NCBI GenBank assembly: GCA_032719365.1
Contig: CM064873.1
Span: forward strand, 41,889,742-41,953,741
Direction of reading: 5' to 3'
Source: Prinsepia uniflora
Lineage: Eukaryota; Streptophyta; Magnoliopsida; Rosales; Rosaceae
DNA: 64,000 nt
Shown here: positions 1 through 12,139 of the stretch, piece after piece
Layout of the letters: each line of letters starts with the position of its first letter
Position numbering within the stretch: the first letter of the stretch is position 1
Translations under genes and position numbers: made by a program
Notes under the pieces: model-generated
Told to the model about the DNA's origin: nothing
Seen by the model: the letters and a program-made list of their open reading frames with translations, nothing else
Databases searched by the model: none

Positions 1-2010
1 AGGTCCCCTTAAGCTACTGGTGAAGTTAATTGGATAATGGAACTGTTTTGGGTGAGTTCTGAGTGACGGCCCGTTCGTCTGTTCGGGTCTGGGTTGGATC
101 GATTTAGTGTTAGTCGAGGTCAATCGTTAACGAAAACCTAAAATTAATGGATTAGAGAAGATAATAGGATTGAAAACGAGAGGAATTGATTGAGAATTGA
201 GGGTTAACTGATCGGGTTGAACCGCGGGTATCAGACCCGTTTATCAGTCTATTCGGGTAAGGAAGAAGGTACTGTAGCTTGGCGCGTGGCCTTCACGCGC
301 AGCCACTTTGGGCGGCACGTGATGGCGCGTGTGATGTGTAATGACCCGTCCCGAATATCAGGATTTAATATTGATTAATCATGATTTAGAATGACTAATC
401 GGGGATTAGTTGAGTGAAATCGGACGAAACGTGCAAAATGACCGTTTTGCCCCTAGCGTGGGCAAAATGTTGACTTTTAGTTCGAGTGGTCAAATGGACT
501 TTGACCGATTACTGGGACGTAGTTCGGGACGTCACGAGTTCATAGACAGGTGGCACGTTCGATTCCGACATTCGTAGAGAAAGTTATGATGTTCGGAAGT
601 TGAGGGGCATTTTGGTAATTTGGCATATTAGGGGCCAAATGTTGACTTTTTGATCGGGAGGTCCGATGGGCGAGGGCCAAGGACCGTTATGTAGGTCTCA
701 TCGATGCGAATCCAACGACAGGCGGCATGCCGAAATCGGAGATTCGACGACGAAGTTATGGTCACGGAATCGGGCTCGATTAACCGAACGAACCGGGAAT
801 AAAATAATATTTTATAATGAACAGTAGCTGGTGACTGGACACACTTGGATGAGTGACAAGTGTCACTCATCCCTTAAAATCAGGTACAAAACATGGATCC
901 ATGATTTTGGGGACACCAAATAATTATGTTTTATTATTTTTAATTAATTAATTATCCTCTAATTTCCATTATTTCTCTTCTGTTTTCTTACCCGTGTGCA
1001 AGCAAACACAGAGAATGAGAGAGTCTGAAATTGTCCACCATTTCCTTCCATTTCTGAACCAAAGTGTGAGTAATTGAGAGGGTGTTGAGATTTAATTAGC
1101 AAGGATTAACGTGGGACTGCGTGAGGGCTTGAATTTGGAATTTGGAATTTTCGAATTTTGAGGGGGGGAATTCGAATTGGATGCTTGGAGCCGTGTTGAT
1201 CGAAATTGAGTTCATTTCTAGTCTTCTGGGATTACCACGACCTGTTTCATCGAAAGAACGAAGGCAATTGAGGTCCAATTGAGGTAGAACAGAAGCACTG
1301 TAGTCGCAGAGAGTTCGAGCTTGAGTCCTGGAGTTTGAGCCATGAATTGATTCAATTGAGTTGGGTAAAATGCTTACCTGAGTCCCTTGATGCTTCTGGT
1401 TGAATCAATTTAAGGAAATCGTGTGACGGTGAAGGTTTTCGATTGATGAACAATGGCCGGAGGTCCTTCGAATGATCGACATTGATCGTAGGGTTTGAGG
1501 TATGGTTTTGTACAATTAACGTTACAGAACTCTAATTAGACTTGATTCGAAACTGACTGAATGTTCAATTGATGGAAACAATGTCGAATTGGTAGGATTT
1601 GAACCGGGTCTGTTCGCGGGTTAAAGGACCCGTTTACCAGACAAACGGGTTGGGACGGTGACACTGTAGCTGGCGCGTGGGTTTCACGCGCAACCACTCA
1701 CGGCGGCGCGTGAGGGCGCGTCCGGCCTAGTCTCAAGGTGAGGTCAACATGACTTTTGATCCTCTCAGTATAACGAACATTTTGACGTTGGTTTCGGGGA
1801 AATCGGATATTGTTTCGATAATGCTCCGCGTATCCGAAGTTTTGTATTACGTTAAAAATACGTATTTAAATCCCGGAAAAATTGGGGAAAATTATATGAT
1901 GTATTTTGAGATGTTAGTAACCCTCTATAATGATTTTGGACAGGAGTTGTGATTTCCAGATTTTGCGGAAAAACGTGCAGCTTGGAAACGGACCGTTTTG
2001 GACGGTGTGT

Positions 2011-3166
2011 GTGAGTGGACTTTGTTTTCTAATCGTGATGCATGCATATATGATTTTTATGCCTTATTATATGATTTTATATGCTTGGGCATGATTTATG
2101 TTTCAATCCGGTAATTTCTCGGTTTTATGATTATTATATTATTATTTTGGGTGATTTTCGAGAAATTACGAAATTTGGTAAAAATGATGTTTGGACTTGG
2201 TTTATGAGTCTGGGATTAAAATTGATTGATAATAATGGTTGGACTCGGATTATTGAGTCATGGATTGGAAAATGATGTGATGACTCGGGAATGAGTCAAT
2301 GGTCAATTTCGTGGAGTTACGTGAAAATGGCAACGGAGGTTGCAACGCATAGATTTGCGTGATAATGTTATTTTGGGCTTGAGACCCAGTTGAGAATGAT
2401 CTTGACTTGGTATGAAGTCAAGATTAGATTGAAATGTTTTGGGATGTAATTCCCGGGATGGTTTTCATTGTGATTGTGATATTCCCAGACGGTCGGTGCT
2501 TGGGGGGAATTACCCAGACGACCGGAGCTTGGGGGATGTGATTGTAGGATCGGGAGTTGATCCTATGGTAGTCAGCTTCTCGGATGATACTGAGCCTGGA
2601 TGTACCACTCGGAGGTGTCTGATCCTGGGGATGTGTTCGCCCAGAGGTGACTGAGCCCGAGGAGGTTGAACCCAGAGGTGTTTATTCCCGAGAGAGTGAC
2701 TGGATATTGGCCTACGCGTAGTGCAGCACTTGTGAGTAGTGCAGTTTGATTGATTTTGCACTTGTGAGTAGTGCAGATGTGATTTGTGATATTTTATGCA
2801 CTTGTGAGTAGTGCGGATTGATTGGATTGATATATTTCTTGTGCACTGGTTATTAGTGCTGATTGATGTTGTTGTGATGACGTACTGGTATTGAGTACGG
2901 GTTTTTGGTCTTTGTGGCCAGTGATTATGTTTTCATATGGTTTGGCCTGAGAGCCGGGATTTGATGTTTTATAGCATGAACAGATTTGGTGAACATGAGT
3001 ATTATGGACCATGGGAAAATATGTTTTAATTTTATCGGTCACTCATGTTTTACGATATGCATGCAAGTTTGTGAAAACTGGAGGGTAAGAATGTATTTTG
3101 ATAAATGTTTTTTATAAAGAGTTCATTTTTGTCCACTCACACCTTTTCTGTTTTGTGACCCTCCAG
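2011..3166 (+). other. Intron-like inverted-box cassette in LTR B
   Basis: A donor-like GTGAGTGGAC (2011-2020), followed by GCATGCAT near 2040, pairs with GTCCACTCAC (3131-3140), which is preceded by GCATGCA near 3058. An acceptor-like CCCTCCAG|G follows, ending at 3166. Seen directly: a perfect 10-12-nt inverted repeat about 1.1 kb apart, with GTGAGT in the left arm and CTCAC, a plausible branch-point core, in the right arm. Inferred: a spliceable segment whose donor can pair with its own branch region. Splicing has not been shown. Confidence 0.6.
2700..2930 (+). repeat. Hairpin array with compensatory arms (LTR B)
   Basis: GCACT-(6-7 nt)-AGTGC hairpins recur, with loops such as tgtgagt and ggttatt. 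They are followed by GTACT-ggtattg-AGTAC and GGTC-tttgt-GGCC. The change from GCACT/AGTGC to GTACT/AGTAC alters both arms together, so the stem is kept while the sequence changes. The array lies inside the GTGAGTGGAC/GTCCACTCAC cassette, where other families carry different hairpins. Confidence 0.7.
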
Positions 3167-3611
3167 GCCGTGGTACGACGCTTGGGACTGATCGTGAGGC
3201 AGCAGAAATCCGCGCAAACATCCCTTGTCTGGCAAGTACTGAAGGGGAGTTTCGGACCTTTAGTTGACTTCTCAGACGGGAGCAGGACCGGGCACGGTTT
3301 TTGACGTCCAGTTGGGACGGGTCCTGTCATGATGTCATCTCCGATCACGGTCAACATGGAATTTGTTCCTTTCAGTCTAATTAACATTTTACCTTTAGGA
3401 TTCGAGTCGATCGGGGGTCGTTCGGAATAATTTCGGGAGTTCGGAAGTTTAGGTCCTTAAGGTTTATTTCGTAAAAAAATCCGGAAAATTTAGGGAAAAT
3501 CATACGAGCTATTTGAGGATGTTTGTAACCCATCTTGTACGTTTTTACAGGCCCGGACATCTCCGAAGCTACTGAGGAGCGCACGGGGCGCGATTGACGC
3601 GTCCTAAAATA

Positions 3612-4541
3612 GTGAGTGGACTTTTTTATTTCTAAACCGGGCATGCATGACTATTTTACTTATTTATCTTATGGTTTCACATATGATTTTATGATGGTGA
3701 TATGATATTTTGGTTTTACGTGTTTTCACGCTTTTCGAGATATTTATCGTATTTCACGCATTTCGAGGTTACGGTTTTCGCTTATGCATGAATGATGTTT
3801 TGATGAAGTATCTAGATATGATTATGCATGTTACGAATTTATGATGTTTTGATTATAATTTTGAAGTGATTTCGGAAATTGCATGTTTTGGAATTTGCAT
3901 GTGAATTCGGACAAAAGTCCTATTATGACGAGATATGATTTTGGAATGATGTCGGAAAACGGTTTATGATGAATCCTGGTTTATTGTGTTTAAAAACGGT
4001 TTTGGGTTTAAAGATCCGGTTGATTGTTGGATCTAGTTTTGGGTTTAAAGACCCGGTTTATTGATGACGGGGGCGGGCCCGAAAATTGGGTTTAAAGACC
4101 CGAATTGAGTTTAAAGACTCGTGAGTTTAGAGACTCGGTTATAGTGATACCCCCGAGGCCTATTGATCATGTTTTGAGTTTAAAGACTCGTTGATATCCC
4201 GAGAAGGCCTGATATTGATTTTAAAGACTCGGATGGATCCAACGGTTTAATTGCAAATATTTATTCACTTTTTACTTGGTTTGCGTAAATGATGTTGCAA
4301 ATGACAAATTCTAGATTTTGGTAATATTATATTGTTTTACACGAGTTGTGATGGTTTTCCTGTAACGTTTTACATGGGTTTCGGAGGAAGAGTTTTTCAA
4401 ATGTTAATACGCGGTTTTCTTGAATATCTGGTTATGCATGCGTGTTATAAAACTGGAGGGCGAACCCCGATTTCATTAAATTATTTTCTGTAAACCCTTG
4501 TTTTGGTCCACTCACACTTTGTTGTTTTAACTACCCTCCAG
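3612..4541 (+). other. Intron-like cassette in LTR A, with GGGTTTAAAGACCC hairpins
   Basis: GTGAGTGGAC at 3612-3621 and its reverse complement at 4506-4515 bracket the segment. An acceptor-like CCCTCCAG follows, ending at 4541. Between them, at about 3985-4245, are at least six copies of a short dyad: gggTTTAAAGaccc, gggTTTAAAGatcc and gagTTTAAAGactc. Arms switch together between GGGT/ACCC and GAGT/ACTC around a nearly constant TTTAAAG core. The same dyad family appears in reverse orientation in G, K, L and P. Confidence 0.6.
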
Positions 4542-4826
4542 GTCGTGGTACAAGTTCGGGGGCTAGCGCCGAGGCAGAGGCATAAAGATTTCCGTTGCGG
4601 AGTAGTTAGTTCACAGAGTAGGATTCGTTCTTTAACTTGTTTTGTATTATTATGCTCTGTGAAACTGTGGAGTTGAAGTCCGGTCGGATGTATTTGTTTA
4701 ATCTCCCTGGTCTGACAATGGGTGTGATGTAATATTATTTGGTTTTCCGGTCTTTTGGATTCGATTGTCAGACGGGAGCAGGATGCTTCCCGATTATCGA
4801 GGCGATAATCGGTGTGGGTCCTGTCA

Positions 4827-7386
4827 CAGGCGGCACGTCGAATTCGGACGTTCGACGACGAAGTTACGGTTCACGGAAGTTCAAGTGCACTATTGCACGA
4901 ATTACGGAACGAGTTAACTTTTGGACTTTTGTGGGGCCCAGATATTTAATGGAGGCCTAATGGATGAGTGACGTGTGTCACCCATCCAATGGACACCATT
5001 TCTCCCTTCATGCACCGTGCATTTCCTTCCATTTTCTTCATTTCAAAACCATTCCCCCGATCTCACTTTCTCATCCAAACCATTCACCCAACACCCACCC
5101 AACCTTCACTCAAGGGACCAGGACTGAGACCAGGGATGGAAGAGAGGACAAGAGGAGGTGGTTTCCGGCCAGAATCGCCGTCCACGGCGGCTAGAGGAGG
5201 AGAAACCCGAAGGTAGCTCGGTTTGTCCATTTTTCTATTTAATTTCGATTCTTGCATTATGGTTGCTTTTGGGTGCCTAGGAAGTTATTATTAGGTTGCA
5301 AGGGACTTAATAGGAAGGTTTCTAATGGGGTTGGACGACTGTGAAGCCATGGGAGAATTTAGGACGTTTGAACCGTATGGTTTAAGAATTGAACCATGGA
5401 ATTTTGATGTTTTTAGGTCGTTTTGATGATTGGAAATGATAGGGAATGAAGAAATAGGAATTATAGGATTAATTAGGGTTGAAATCGGACCAAAATAGAG
5501 GGAGAAAACCTCTGAAAAATTCTCTCCGGTTCAGAACAGTACTGCTACAGTAACCGGTCCAAAAACCAGAAAAAAAAACCGGTTTTCAGGGGTAGGTGAT
5601 GATGAACAGTGTTTTCAACCTTCTAGGGGCTCGTGAGGACGCGTGGTCCATAATTTGGGAACTTTTTCGACACGGGAAATCTTCTATTTGATGTAACGAA
5701 GATTTTGGGACTGGTCTCGTGTCAATCGGACATCGTCTCGATATGTTTCGAGGTGTCGGAAGGTTTAGGGTCGGTTTAAAAATAGTTAAAAGTTCTGGAA
5801 AATTACGAGGCTTTGATAGAGGTTAATTAAGTAGTTAGTAACCTTCTATTAAAATTTGGACAGGTTTGGGAGTCCCGGTGATAGCGATCGGCTCGGGAGA
5901 GCCTATAGCACACAAATCGAAGCGGCAGCTCGGACGGTCTGTGAGTGGACCTTTTTTTCTAAATTGGTGCATGCATAAACGTTTATTATATGTTTTAAAT
6001 ACTTGTTTGTGATGCCATGAGTGTATTTGGATGTGTGGTTACGTATAGGCACATATTTCGAGGTTTCGGCCCTATACGGTTCCTATACGGGGCTGTAGGT
6101 CTTTATTGGTCTAAATGAAATGGTTTTGGATTTCCAAAAGGATAATGAATGTGATTTGATAATGTTGATTTGGATATTTGTGAATGATATGGTTTCACGT
6201 ATTTTGAGGCGATTTACGTGCTTGCACCTAAATCGAGATTTTTCAGTTTTACACTGATTTTCCATACCTAGGGTTTTGGATATGATTTCATGAAATGGTT
6301 TTGGATTCGAAAAGGTAAACTCGGGTTCGAGACCCATTTGATTTACGGTATTGGGCCGGAGGCCCAATTGGTTTACGAATCGGACTTAAGGTCCAGTTTC
6401 TATGTGGATTCGGGCCTAGCGCCCAGTTATGTGTTACAAATGATCTTTATGGTTCATGACGGTTTATGGGAACCGGCATGAACCCTTGAAATGGTTTTTA
6501 CGGGTCATGACGGTTTATGGGAACCGGCATGAACCCATGAAAGGATTTTATGGTTCATGACAGCTTATGAGGGGCCGGGCATGAATCCTGGAAAAGTTTA
6601 AAGAATGATTTCAAAAGGTTTTTCATATTCCATCCTTTATATATGATTGTCTCCTCCGGGGAGGGTCGTTGGCCTGGGTGGACCCTGGAGTAGTCACGGA
6701 GCACTGACTGAGTGGAGTCGCCCCCCAGTTGGATTCCTTACTCTCAGGATGGGCATGGTTCGTTTCCTCCAGGGAGGGTCATTGATCTACGGACATTGAC
6801 CTGGGTGGACCCTGGAGAGACTTGGGTTTGCGACCCCGGTTAGCACACGTGTAGCTCTATTTTACCGTGACAGGTTCTGGATATGAAATATAATGGATAA
6901 ACATGATTTCAATTGGTTTGAGAAATTATGTTTTATGATCATAAATGGTTTTGGGCTGAGATCTCACATATGTTTGCTATGTTATAGTTTTTTGTAATTG
7001 GTTTTGGGCAGGAGCCCGTAGAACTTGTATTTATAGAATTTGGGGCTGAGACCCTAATTATGGTTGTTTAAACTTATGTGTTTGGATAAATGGTTTTACT
7101 ATGCATGAATGCCTTTTAGTGAAGGGTATAAAGGTCTTTGATGAAATGTTTTTATAAACTCTTTATTTTTGTGCACTCACAGTCATTCTGTTTTTAATAC
7201 CCTTCAGGTTGGATACGATGTGGACTGTAGCAGAGACCGAGATATCACATGCCTCCTCCGGATCCTGGCGTACTCTGATAGTCCGGGAGGGCATTGGTTG
7301 GAAATATCCCTTGTCTGACACTTCGTGTCAGACGGGAGCAGGGTCATCCCGCACTAATCCCGGGGGGATTGGGATGGGTCCTGTCA
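4827..7386 (+). mobile_element. LTR C, 3' part, interrupted on its left by A
   Basis: The sequence resumes mid-LTR after A. It begins in the second half of the internally repeated 5' promoter-like region (gacaggcggcacg...) and runs to GGGATGGGTCCTGTCA at 7386. It carries the palindrome GGATGAGTGACGTGTGTCACCCATCC (as two 12-nt arms, 4962-4987), a degenerate GC module (about 5628-5650), the donor-like box (5941-5950), hairpin arrays, and the terminal hairpin GTCTGACAC-ttc-GTGTCAGAC (7313-7333). After 7386 the sequence gtcacccccc continues LTR D, so C was inserted into D. The left half of C is outside the window. No gene is visible. Confidence 0.85.
5941..7207 (+). other. Intron-like cassette in LTR C with hairpin arrays
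   Basis: GTGAGTGGAC at 5941 pairs with GTGCACTCAC at 7171-7180 (one mismatch to the usual GTCCACTCAC). An acceptor-like CCCTTCAG ends at 7207. The interior holds small dyads (GGGCC-gga-GGCCC, GGAC-ttaa-GGTCC, GGGC-ctagc-GCCC) around 6350-6430. Two to three copies of a larger hairpin lie at about 6455-6590, with arms GGTTCATG/CATGAACC outside and CGGTT/AACCG inside, separated by one mismatch. Further GGGC...GCCC dyads occur at 6950-7060. Confidence 0.55.
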
Positions 7387-8002
7387 GTCACCCCCCAGTT
7401 GGGTTCCTTACTCTCAGGAAGGCTATGATTACTATTACCTCAGGTAGGGTCAGTGGTCTGCGGACATTGATCTTGACTTTGAGAAGACTCGGATTGAGAC
7501 CTGGGTAGCACGCGCGTAGCTTTGGAAATTGTGACAGGATTGGTTGTGCGAATTATATGTATATATGATGTATGCTATATGAGATATATGATATGATGTA
7601 TGATGTGCGTTTACACAGGTTTTGGGCAGTGGCCCGTATGGTCATTTTCATTATGGTTATTTCAATCTTGGTTTGGGCTTAGTTCCCGCATATGATTTCT
7701 AGATAAATGGTTTTCGAATGCATGCATGCTTTTTAGTGAAGGGTACAAATGTCTTCTTATGAAATGTTTTATAAACTTTGGTCTTGTCCACTCACAGCTT
7801 TTAATGTTTTGACTGCCCTTCAGGTTGACATCGGATGTGGACTGTTGCACAGATCGAGATATCACATACCTCCTCCGGATCTTGGCGTACTCTGATAGCC
7901 CGGGAGGGAAAAGGTAGGAAATATCCCTTGTCTGACACTCCGTGTCTGACGGGAGCAGGGTCATCCCGCGTTAATCACGGGGGGATGGGATGGGTCCTGT
8001 CA
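7387..8002 (+). mobile_element. LTR D, 3' end only, inserted in the satellite
   Basis: The sequence after C matches the last about 700 bp of solo LTR Q (around 59,780-60,466), including gtcacccccc, a TATATG-rich stretch (about 7556-7610), GTCCACTCACAG at 7786-7797, and the ending GGGATGGGTCCTGTCA at 8002. Satellite monomers begin directly afterwards. The rest of D lies beyond C, A and the left window edge. Strand is sense, left to right. Confidence 0.85.
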
Positions 8003-11000
8003 AACAAACCTAGAAAGTTACTACTTAGATTCCCTCGTCCTTTTTATTGTACTCATACTTGTAGAGCTTGTTGGAACAAGCATAAGAAGATACGACCTAG
8101 ATATCCTCATCCTTTTGAATGCACTCATCTTTATAGAGCTCACTTGACCAAACTTAAAAAGATACTACCTAGATATCCTCAACCTGTATAATGTACTCTT
8201 CTTTATATAACTTGTTTGAAAAAACCGAAGTAGATACTACCTAGATATCCTCGTTCTTTTTAATGTATTCTTCCTTGTAGAGCTTGTTTGAACAAAATTA
8301 AGAAGATATTACCTAGATATCCTCTTCCTTTTTTTGTACTCTTCAACGTAGAGCATGTTGGAATAAGAATAAGAAGATAATACCTAGATATCCTCATCCT
8401 TTTGAATGTACTCTTCTCTATCGAACTTGTTTGAACAAATTTAAGATGATACTACCTAGATATCCTCACCACTTTGAAATTATTCTTCTTGATAGAATTT
8501 GTTTGAACAAACCTAAAAAGTTACTACCTAGATATCCTCATGCTTTTGAATGAAGTCTTCTCTATGGAATGTGTTTGAAGAAACTTAAGAAGATACTACC
8601 TAGATATCCTCAACCTTTTGAACGTACTCTTCTTTATAGAACGTGTTTGAACAAACATAACAAGATACTACCTAAACGTCCTCATCCTTTTGAATGTACT
8701 CTTCTCTATAAAACGTGTTTGAACAAACATAAGAAGATACTACCAAGATATCCTCACCATTTTGTATGTACTCATCTTTATAGAGCTCGCTTGACCAAAC
8801 TTCAAAAGTCACTACCTAGATATCCTCAACCTGTATAATGTACTCTTCTTTATATAACTTGTTTGAAAAAACCTAAGTAGATACTACCTAGATATCCTCG
8901 TTCTTTTTAATGTACTCTTCCTTGTAGAGCTTGTTTGAACAAACTTAAGAAGATACTACCTAGATATCCTCGTCCTTTTTATTGTATTCTTCCTTGTGGA
9001 GCTTGGTGGAACAAATTTAAGAAGATACTACCGAGAGATCCTCATCCTTTTGAAAGTACACTTCTTTATAGGACTTGTTTGAACAGATTTAATGTACTCT
9101 TCCTTGTAGAGCTTGTTTGAACAAAATTAAGAAGATACTACCAAGATATCCTCATCCATTTGAATGTACACTGCTCTAGAGAACATGTTTGAACAAACAT
9201 AAGAAGATACTACCTAGATATCCTCAACCTTTTGAATGTACTCTTCTTTATAGAGCTCGCTTAACCAAACTTAAGAAGATACTATCAGGATATCCACAAC
9301 CTGTTGAATGTACTCTTGTTGATAGAAATTGTTTGAAAAAACCTAAGTAGATACTACCTAGATATCCTCGTTCTTTTTAATGTAATCTTCCTTGTTGATC
9401 TTGGTGGAACAAATTTAAGAAGATACTAACTGGATATCCTGAATACTTTGAAATTATTCTTCTTATTAGAATTTTTTTGAACAAACCTAAGAAGAAGCTA
9501 TCTAGATATCCTCAATCTTTTTGAATGTACTCTTCTTTATAGAACATGTTTGAACAAACCTTTAAAGATACTACCTAGATATCCTCGTCCTTTTTATTGT
9601 ACTCCTCCTTGTAGAGCCTGTTGGAAAAAGCATAAGAAGATAATACCTAGTTATCCTCATCCTTTTGAATGTACTCTTCTCTATAGAACTTGTTTGATCA
9701 AATTTAAGAAGATACTACCTAGATATCCTCAACACTTTGAAATTATACTTCTTGATAGAATTTGTTTGAACAAACCTAAGAAGATACTATCTTGATATCC
9801 TCAACCTTTTTGAATGTACTCTTCTTTATAGAACTTGTTTGAACAAACCTAAAAAGCTACTACCTAGATATCCTCAGCCTTTTTATTGTACTCTTCCTAG
9901 TAGAGCTTGTTGGAACAAGCATAAGAAGATACTACCTAGATAAACTTATCCTTTTGAATGTACGCTTCTTTATAGAACGTGTTTGAACAAACATAAGAAG
10001 ATACTACCAAGATATCCTCAACCTTTTGAATGTACTCATCTTTATAGAGCTCGCTTGACCAAACTTAAAAAGATACTACCTAGATATCCTCAACCTGTAT
10101 AATGTACTCTTCTTTATATAACATGTTTGAAAAAACCTAAGTAGATACTACCTAGATATCCTAATTTTTTTTTAATGTACTCTTCCTTGTAGAGCTTGTT
10201 TGAACAAAATTATGAAGATATTACCTAGATATCCTCTTCCTTTTTATTGTACTCTTCCCTGTAGAGCATGTTGGAATAAGCATAAGAAGATAATACCTAG
10301 ATATCCTCATCCTTTTGAATGTACTCTTCTGTATCGAACTTGTATGAACAAATTTAAGAAGATACTACCTAGATATCCTCAACACTTTGAAATTATTCTT
10401 CTGAATAGAATTTGTTTGAACAAACCTAAGAAGATTCTATCTAGATATATTCAACCTTTGTGAATGTACTCTTCTTTATGGAACTTGTTTGAACAAACCT
10501 AGAAAGTTACTACTTAGATACCCTCGTCCTTTTTATTGTACTCATACTTGTAGAGCTTGTTGGAACAAGCATAAGAAGATACGACCTAGATATCCTCATC
10601 CTTTTGAATGTACTCATCTTTATAGAGCTCGTTTGACCAAACTTAAAAAGATACTACCTAGATATCCTCAACCTGTATAATGTACTCTTCTTTATATAAC
10701 TTGTTTGAAAAAACCTAAGTAGATACTACCAAGATATCCTCGTTCTTTTTAATGTACTCTTCCTTGTAGAGCTTGTTTGAACAAAATTAAGAAGATACTA
10801 CCTAGATATCCTCTTCCTTTTTATTGTACTCTTCCCTGTAGAGCATGTTGGAATAAGCATAAGAAGATAATACCTAGATACCCTCATCCTTTTGAATGTA
10901 CTCTTCTCTATCGAACTTGTTTGAACAAATTTAAGAAGATACTACCTAGATTTCCTCACCACTTTGAAATTATTCTTCTTGATAGAATTTGATTAAACAA

Positions 11001-12002
11001 ACCTAAAAAGTTACAACCTAGATATCCTCATCCCTTTGAATGAAGTCTTCTCTATGGAATGTGTTTGAAGAAACGTAAGAAGATACTACCTAGATATCCT
11101 CAATCTTTTGAACGTACTCTTCTTTATAGAACGTGTTTGAAGAAACATAACAAGATACTACCTAGATGTCCTCATCCTTTTGAATGCACTCTTCTCTATA
11201 AAACGTGTTTGAACAAACATAAGAAGATACTACCAAGATATCCTTACCATTTTGTATGTACTCATCTTTATAGAGCTCGCTTGACCAAACTTAAAAAGAT
11301 ACTACCTAGATATCCTCAACCTGTGTATAATGTACTCTTCTTTTATGTAACTTGTTTGAAAAAACCTAAGTAGATACTACCTAGATATTCTCTTTCTTTT
11401 TAATGTATTCTTCCTTGTAGAGCTTGTTTGAACAAACTTAAGAAGATACTACCTAGATATCCTCGTCCTTTTTATTGTACTCTTCCTTGTGGTGCTTGGT
11501 GGAACAAATTTAAGAAGATACTACCTTGATATCCTCATCCTTTTTATTGTACACTTCCTTGTGCAGCTTGGTGGAACAAATTTAAGAAGATACTACATAG
11601 AGATCCTCATCCTTTTGAATGTACACTTCTTTATAGGACTTGTTTGAACAGATTTAATGTACTCTTCCTTGTAGAGCTTGTTTGAACAAAATTAAGAAGA
11701 TACTACCTAGATATCCTCTTCCTTTTTTTTGTACTCTTCCTCGTAGAGCTTGTTGGAACTAGCATAAGAAGATACTACCTAGCTATCCTCATCCTTTTGA
11801 ATGTACTCTGCTCTAGAGATCATGTTTGAACAAACATAAGAAGATACAACCTAGATATCCTCAACCTTTTGAATGTACTCTTCTTTATAGAGCTCGCTTG
11901 ACCAAACTTAAGAAGATACTATCAGGATATCCTCAGCCTGTTGAATGTACTCTTCTTGATAGAAATTGTTTGAAAAAACCTAAGTAGATACTACCTAGAT
12001 AT
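8003..12002 (+). repeat. 72-bp satellite array, block 1
   Basis: About 55 tandem monomers of 72 bp, located by the recurring core actacctagatatcctc (for example 8523 and 8595). At least two monomer types alternate (cgtcctttttattgtactc and catccttttgaatgtactc). A longer-range repeat is visible: the stretch starting aacaaacctagaaagttact occurs at 8003 and again at 10492, 2,489 bp later. The monomer is exactly 24 codons; in the plus-strand frame reading K-I-L-P-R-Y-P the consensus has no stop, whereas all five other frames contain one. Individual blocks are broken by 1-nt indels and recurrent stops (cctaagtag, cctgtataa). The last five bases, gatat, are the target duplication of element E. Confidence 0.95.
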
Positions 12003-12139
12003 TGACAGGACCCATCCCAATCCCCCCGGGATTAGTGCAGGATGACCCTGCTCCCGTCTTACACGAAGTGTCAGACAAGGGATATTTCCGACCTTTGCCC
12101 TCTCGGGCTATCAGAGTACGCCAGGATCCGGAGAAGGCA

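Larger units (their letters stand above)
337..3329 (+). mobile_element. Solo LTR B (2,993 bp) nested in A
   Basis: It begins TGTAATGACCCGTCCC at 337 and ends GGGACGGGTCCTGTCA at 3329. It is flanked by the 5-bp target duplication tgatg (332-336 and 3330-3334). There is no PBS, PPT or second LTR, so it is a solo LTR left by LTR-LTR recombination. Its first and last bases form an extended inverted repeat (GACCCGTCCC/GGGACGGGTC). It contains the palindrome GGATGAGTGACA-ag-TGTCACTCATCC (847-872), the GC hairpin module (about 1665-1720), a donor-like GTGAGTGGAC (2011-2020), a hairpin array (2700-2930), GTCCACTCAC (3131-3140) and an acceptor-like CAG (3164-3166). The open frames inside are short and not credible genes. 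Confidence 0.93.
1..4826 (+). mobile_element. LTR A, 3' part of a long LTR, interrupted by solo LTR B
   Basis: The 5' end lies left of the window. Visible pieces are 1-336 and 3330-4826, separated by nested element B. The first piece ends in the GC-rich hairpin module (GGCGCGTGG...CACGCGC, about 285-335). The second carries the GTGAGTGGAC/GTCCACTCAC cassette (3612-4541), a hairpin array, and a terminal stem GTCTGACAA...TTGTCAGAC. The LTR ends GGGTCCTGTCA at 4826. The next bases (caggcggcacg...) continue a different LTR (C) mid-sequence, so A was inserted into C. The left target duplication is outside the window. There is no coding capacity. Whether A is a solo LTR or one LTR of a full element cannot be told from here. 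Confidence 0.85.

Noticed and set aside
7556..7610. TATATG-rich stretches (also 14935-14970, 18415-18450, 59945-59995) as origins or TATA promoters
   Set aside because: They occur at the same late LTR position inside the cassette, downstream of any plausible start site, and look like simple-sequence drift.
8003..12002. CRISPR array
   Set aside because: Repeats are contiguous 72-bp monomers without unique spacers, and the context is eukaryotic.
12003..12060. DNA transposon with TGACAGGACC terminal inverted repeats
   Set aside because: Both TGACAGG and TTACA ends are explained as the two ends of the same LTRs with TG...CA tips and 5-bp target duplications, and two elements have PBS, PPT and paired LTRs.
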